DNA of 64,000 bases, taken from NCBI GenBank assembly GCA_048268005.1, contig JBLWWJ010000002.1, forward strand, positions 248,001 through 312,000, read 5' to 3'. The notes under the pieces are model-generated. The model made no database searches. It was given only the letters and a program-made list of their open reading frames with translations, and was not told the DNA's origin. The number at the start of each line of letters is the position of its first letter. The stretch's first letter is position 1. The position numbers and the translations under genes were made by a program. Origin of the DNA: Ancylomarina sp048268005 (GTDB lineage Bacteria; Bacteroidota; Bacteroidia; Bacteroidales; Marinifilaceae). Shown one piece after another: positions 60,647-64,000 of this stretch.

Positions 60647-60654
60647 CAAATTTA
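60647..60654 (-). promoter_or_regulatory. -7 box of prs
   Basis: On the minus strand the bases read TAAATTTG, a match to TANNTTTG, about 100 bases before the preferred start at 60549. It gives a 5' leader containing the unused in-frame ATGs. The -33 element is unclear. Confidence 0.45.
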
Positions 60655-60746
60655 AGAATATAAACTCGTTTTTAATAAAAATAAGAAAGCAAATGTTGGA
60701 TTTGTTCTCTTGTTAATGAACAACTTAATTGCTCGTTGTTCATAAT

Positions 60747-60778
60747 AAAAAAGAAGATTTCGGAGGGAAATCTTCTTT
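60747..60778 (-). terminator. Terminator of engB
   Basis: AAAGAAGATTT (60750-60760) and AAATCTTCTTT (60768-60778) form an 11-bp stem around a 7-base loop. A T run follows on the minus strand, 12 bases after the engB stop. Confidence 0.88.
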
Positions 60779-60789
60779 GGTCTTATTTG

Positions 60790-61392
60790 TTAGAAGCTGA
60801 CAATCTTATTCGTTTCTTCTATGAAATTCAAAATCTCTTCTTGTCCCATTCCGGATGAAGATGAACTGATAAAATATGGAGGCATTTCTTCCCACCTTAC
60901 CAACATTTGTTTTTTATAGGATTCGATACTATCAGCTAACCTTTTCTTTGTTAACTTATCGGCTTTTGTAAAAATGATTGAAAAAGGAATACCATTTACA
61001 TTCAACCATTCCATAAAGTTAAGGTCGATTTGTTGGGCATCATGACGTGAATCAACCAAAACAAAAAGATTGACTAGATTTTCACGGTTTTCAATATAGC
61101 TGTAAATGATTTTGCTAAATCCACTCTTTAAGTTTTTTGAAACTTTGGCATAACCATATCCAGGAAGATCGACCAAATACCATTCTTTATTAATTAAAAA
61201 ATGGTTAATCAGTTGGGTTTTTCCTGGTTTCCCTGATATTTTAGCTAAGCTTTTACGACTTGTTAGCATATTTATCAGTGATGATTTCCCAACATTCGAA
61301 CGTCCGATAAATGCATATTCAGGCATATTTGCCTTAGGGCATTTTTTTACATCACTGTTCGATATTATAAATTCGGCTGTATTGACCTTCAT
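60790..61392 (-). CDS. engB: Ribosome biogenesis GTPase EngB/YsxC
   Basis: About 200 residues, a small TRAFAC GTPase needed for late 50S assembly. Motifs: G1 GRSNVGKSS, G3 DLPGYG, and G4 TKAD. I start at 61392 (MKVNTAEFIIS): the frame extends back to 61416, but a -7 box overlaps that position, which would place the longer start outside any transcript. Followed by a terminator, so monocistronic. Confidence 0.94.
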   Translation of the reverse strand: MKVNTAEFIISNSDVKKCPKANMPEYAFIGRSNVGKSSLINMLTSRKSLAKISGKPGKTQLINHFLINKEWYLVDLPGYGYAKVSKNLKSGFSKIIYSYIENRENLVNLFVLVDSRHDAQQIDLNFMEWLNVNGIPFSIIFTKADKLTKKRLADSIESYKKQMLVRWEEMPPYFISSSSSGMGQEEILNFIEETNKIVSF

Positions 61393-61413
61393 GTTTTCTC
61401 TTTTTTTACTCGG

Positions 61414-61421
61414 CAAAGTTA
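61414..61421 (-). promoter_or_regulatory. -7 box of engB, decides the start codon
   Basis: On the minus strand TAACTTTG matches TANNTTTG. It ends 22 bases before ATG 61392 and covers the earlier in-frame start at 61416, so the downstream start is favoured and the leader is short. Confidence 0.55.
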
Positions 61422-61525
61422 ATCAGAAACTAGTTTAATGGAAATTTTGAATGTTATATTATTGATTGAATCAATTATTTCAATGAAGAGAACCCGTTTT
61501 TTTATTGTGTAAAGCTATTTTAGAT

Positions 61526-62506
61526 CTACTGAATAAAAACTTCGAGCAGTTTTGTATTCTGTTTCGGTACTAGGGTTAAGCCCTTCAAACAAGCAGGAAT
61601 CAAAACGGTTTCGCCCTTAGTTAGGGCAACAGACTCTTCATCTTCAATTTGAATGTCGCAATTTCCTTCAAGACAGATATAAATTACAAATGAATCAAGA
61701 TTGAAGTAGTCATTTTCAATAGGCTTATTGAATTCAATAATATTTGTTGTGAAGAAAGGACATTTAACAAGTTCTGATGACTCATTGATTTTTGATTCAA
61801 AATCTGTTCTATGTTTTTTCTCGAAAGTATAGTCAAGTGCTTCTTTTGCCAAATCAAGATGCAATTCACGAGTATTGCCTTCTGCATCTTTTTTATCCCA
61901 ATCGTAAATTCGATAAGTGATGTCAGAAGTTTGTTGGATTTCAGCTAATAGGACACCTTTACCAATTGCATGAATTCGTCCGGGAGGAATGAAAAAGCAG
62001 GCATTAGATTCAGCTTTTTCTCTATTGATAAATTCGGGTAAGTTACCATTTTGAATGGCATCCAGAAATAGGTTCTTATCCATAGGTTGGTTAAAACCGA
62101 GCATAAGTTCTGAATCCTTTTCAGCATCAATGATGTACCACATTTCGGTTTTCCCATAAGCTTTATGTTTTTCCAGGGCAAACTCATTATCAGGATGTAC
62201 TTGAATTGACAGGTTCTCACTTGCATCCAGAAATTTAATGAGTAAAGGGAATTCTATACCAAATTGCTCATAAATTTTATCGCCTACCAATTCACCCATA
62301 TATACCTCTATGAGTTCCTCCAAATCGTTCCCTTCGAGGAAACCATTTTTTACGACTGAAAGATCCCCTTCTAAGCCCGATATTTCCCAGCTTTCGCCAA
62401 TTTTATTGCTTGGATTAAATTCTTTGTTAAGAATGGTGTTTAAACGGTTTCCTCCCCAAATTTTTTCTTTGGGGATTGATGTGAATTTTAAAGGATATAA
62501 GTTCAT
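61526..62506 (-). CDS. manA: Mannose-6-phosphate isomerase, type I
   Basis: A 326-residue cupin-type isomerase that links fructose 6-phosphate and mannose 6-phosphate for mannosylated glycans. The N-terminal motif PKEKIWGGNRLNTIL and the zinc-binding LSIQVHPDNEFALEKHKAY (around residues 94-112) with EMWYIID are diagnostic; FFIPPGRIHAIGKG (near 171-184) supplies another His. A C-terminal cupin part ends with VLIPACLKGLTL. It is shorter than the 391-residue E. coli enzyme, like other Bacteroidota/Firmicutes class I forms. Confidence 0.92.
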   Translation of the reverse strand: MNLYPLKFTSIPKEKIWGGNRLNTILNKEFNPSNKIGESWEISGLEGDLSVVKNGFLEGNDLEELIEVYMGELVGDKIYEQFGIEFPLLIKFLDASENLSIQVHPDNEFALEKHKAYGKTEMWYIIDAEKDSELMLGFNQPMDKNLFLDAIQNGNLPEFINREKAESNACFFIPPGRIHAIGKGVLLAEIQQTSDITYRIYDWDKKDAEGNTRELHLDLAKEALDYTFEKKHRTDFESKINESSELVKCPFFTTNIIEFNKPIENDYFNLDSFVIYICLEGNCDIQIEDEESVALTKGETVLIPACLKGLTLVPKQNTKLLEVFIQ

Positions 62507-62680
62507 AAAGACTAAATTGGAATATGTGGCTTAGATGAAATATGATTATCTAATGATCTGAATTATTTGTTTTATTAAAGATGACTTTAATCAAATTTAA
62601 TTTGAAATAAATTTATTACTTGACCTGAGTGCCTAGATTTAGAACAATTTACTGAACTATAAAACTCGGCATAAAATTTG

Positions 62681-62688
62681 TATCTTTG
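62681..62688 (+). promoter_or_regulatory. -7 box of udk
   Basis: TATCTTTG fits TANNTTTG, about 52 bases before the udk ATG. Upstream is AT-rich with TTT but no clear TTG at 19-21 bases. Confidence 0.5.
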
Positions 62689-62739
62689 CGCTGCAAAATT
62701 AATGCAAATTTATAATATTTGATTTAAATACCATTTCAC

Positions 62740-63357
62740 ATGTTAATAATTGGAATAGCAGGAGGTACAGGTTCGGGAAAAACAACCGTTGTGAGAAAGA
62801 TTATTGAACGATTACCTAAGGGAGAGGTTGCCGTATTACCTCAAGATTCTTATTATAGAGATAGTAGTCATTTGCCATTAGAGAAACGACAGGAAATCAA
62901 TTTTGATCACCCTAATTCAATTGAATTCGAACTTTTGCAAGAGCATTTAAAGCAATTGAAAACGGGTCTTGCCATTGATCAGCCTATCTATTCATACTTA
63001 ACTTGTACCCGTTCGGAAGAAACAATACCTGTACAACCTACTGAAGTCGTTATTATTGAAGGTATTTTAGCTTTAACTCAGCCTGAGTTACGAGATTTAA
63101 TGGACATAAAAGTGTTTGTAGATTGTGATGCTGATGATCGATTAAATCGAGTAATCAAGCGTGATATTGTTGAGCGAGGACGATCTGTTGATAAAGTTTT
63201 GGCTCGCTACGAGGAAACATTGAAGCCTATGCATTTACAGTTTATTGAGCCAACCAAACGCTATGCAGACATCATTGTGCCACAGGGGGGGAATAATCAT
63301 GTTGCCATTGATATTCTGACTCAGTTTATTCAAAAGAATTTGAAAGTAAGTATTTAA
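62740..63357 (+). CDS. udk: Uridine/cytidine kinase
   Basis: A 205-residue P-loop kinase of the pyrimidine salvage pathway, phosphorylating uridine and cytidine. P loop GIAGGTGSGKTT (residues 5-16), the QDSYYRD segment with the catalytic Asp, the substrate motif FDHPNSIEFELL, and PIYSYLTCTRSEET are visible. The C-terminal FIEPTKRYADIIVPQGG also fits. It has its own promoter and terminator. Confidence 0.95.
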   Translation: MLIIGIAGGTGSGKTTVVRKIIERLPKGEVAVLPQDSYYRDSSHLPLEKRQEINFDHPNSIEFELLQEHLKQLKTGLAIDQPIYSYLTCTRSEETIPVQPTEVVIIEGILALTQPELRDLMDIKVFVDCDADDRLNRVIKRDIVERGRSVDKVLARYEETLKPMHLQFIEPTKRYADIIVPQGGNNHVAIDILTQFIQKNLKVSI

Positions 63358-63380
63358 TTACTGCTTAATGAGATATAGTT

Positions 63381-63415
63381 AAAAGAGGAGATTTTGTTAT
63401 GATCTCCTTTTTTTA
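63381..63415 (+). terminator. Terminator after udk
   Basis: AGGAGAT (63386-63392) and ATCTCCT (63402-63408) pair around a 9-base loop and a run of T follows; A/T pairs extend the stem outward. Confidence 0.8.
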
Positions 63416-63450
63416 TAGATTTAATTTTCATTTATGATAAATTACTAATT

Positions 63451-64000
63451 ATGCTTGATGATATTAAGATAGAAGATCTGCTTTTTATTGATATAGAAAC
63501 GGTTTCAGGGGAAGCTAATTTTGATAAAGTGAGTCCCAAGTTGCAAGATTTGTGGGAGAAAAAATCAAACTATTTTAGAGATGAAGAGCAAACGGCTTCT
63601 GATGTTTACGCCAGAGCCGGAATTTATTCTGAATTTGGGAAAGTTGTGTGTATCTCAACCGGTGTAATTGTTAGGCAGGCGGGAGAAAAGCATTTTAAGG
63701 TTAAGTCATATTACGGTCATGATGAAAAACAATTATTAGCCGATTTTGGCGAGATGCTCGATCGTTTTTGCTCAAAGCCAACAAAGAATCTTTGCGCTCA
63801 TAATGGGAAAGAATTCGACTTCCCTTATATCGCACGCAGAATGTTGATTAATGGATTGAAGCTGCCTAAGGCATTAAATATCGCTGGAAAAAAACCTTGG
63901 GAGATTAAGTTTGTTGATACCATGGAGCTGTGGAAGTTTGGCGATTATAAACATTATACCTCATTAGCTTTATTATGTGAGATCTTTAATATCCCAACGC
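63451..64000 (+). CDS. 3'-5' exonuclease (DEDDy, PolB exo2-like), 5' part
   Basis: The first 183 codons of a gene that runs past the window end. The RNase H-like fold shows the first acidic pair in LLFIDIETVSG (Asp15, Glu17) and the second motif AHNGKEFDFPYIARRM, typical of DEDDy exonucleases of the PF10108 type. It reads MLDDIKIEDLLFID and then SPKLQDLWEKKSNYF. DNA repair or replication editing is likely, but not proven. It follows udk after a terminator. Confidence 0.85.
   Translation, partial: MLDDIKIEDLLFIDIETVSGEANFDKVSPKLQDLWEKKSNYFRDEEQTASDVYARAGIYSEFGKVVCISTGVIVRQAGEKHFKVKSYYGHDEKQLLADFGEMLDRFCSKPTKNLCAHNGKEFDFPYIARRMLINGLKLPKALNIAGKKPWEIKFVDTMELWKFGDYKHYTSLALLCEIFNIPT

Overview
This window reads as a chromosomal segment of a low-GC member of the Bacteroidota, most likely class Bacteroidia near the Marinilabiliales; the genus is a guess. 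The basis is: ribosomal genes in S10-spc-alpha order with map and infA between secY and rpmJ, zinc-ligand-free S14 and L36, gliding genes gldE and gldD, a TonB-receptor/DUF4249 pair, a DUF4924 protein, cytochrome bd of the short CydA type, almost no Shine-Dalgarno sequences, and repeated TANNTTTG -7 promoter boxes with, in places, TTG about 19-21 bases upstream.

Layout. 1-12,015: end of rpsS, then a nearly continuous ribosomal protein operon through rplQ, including secY, map, infA and rpoA, closed by a strong terminator. 12,166-20,300: eno, a stand-alone receiver protein, ettA, two small membrane proteins, hisS and an orphan histidine ammonia-lyase. 20,391-28,100: TonB receptor plus DUF4249 lipoprotein, cydA-cydB (reverse), and an unknown secreted protein. 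28,291-38,059: rng, a 29-residue basic peptide and an HU protein on the reverse strand; divergently mutY-ssb-gldE-gldD-phosphopantetheinyl transferase; then a degenerate alkaline-phosphatase-like protein, crcB and ychF. 38,226-46,000: transglutaminase-like, unknown and VWA envelope proteins, transketolase, and an ECF sigma factor operon. 46,055-57,607: tricorn-like protease, FAD dehydrogenase, DUF4097-like protein, lnt, SpoIIE-type phosphatase, EamA transporter, DUF4924. 57,650-64,000: hslR, pth, rplY, prs, engB, manA, udk and a truncated 3'-5' exonuclease.

Most of the window is core housekeeping, dominated by translation. I see no prophage, insertion sequence, CRISPR array, tRNA or rRNA gene, and no obvious defence or biosynthetic island. 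The points most worth a second look are the alkaline-phosphatase-fold protein at 34,770-36,398, which has lost nearly every catalytic residue; two related octanucleotide tandem repeats at 16,513 and 57,011; the tiny basic gene at 29,960; structured RNA candidates ahead of rpsD, rpsH and rng; and a CRP/FNR-like site in the cydA promoter. No new multi-gene system is convincingly visible.
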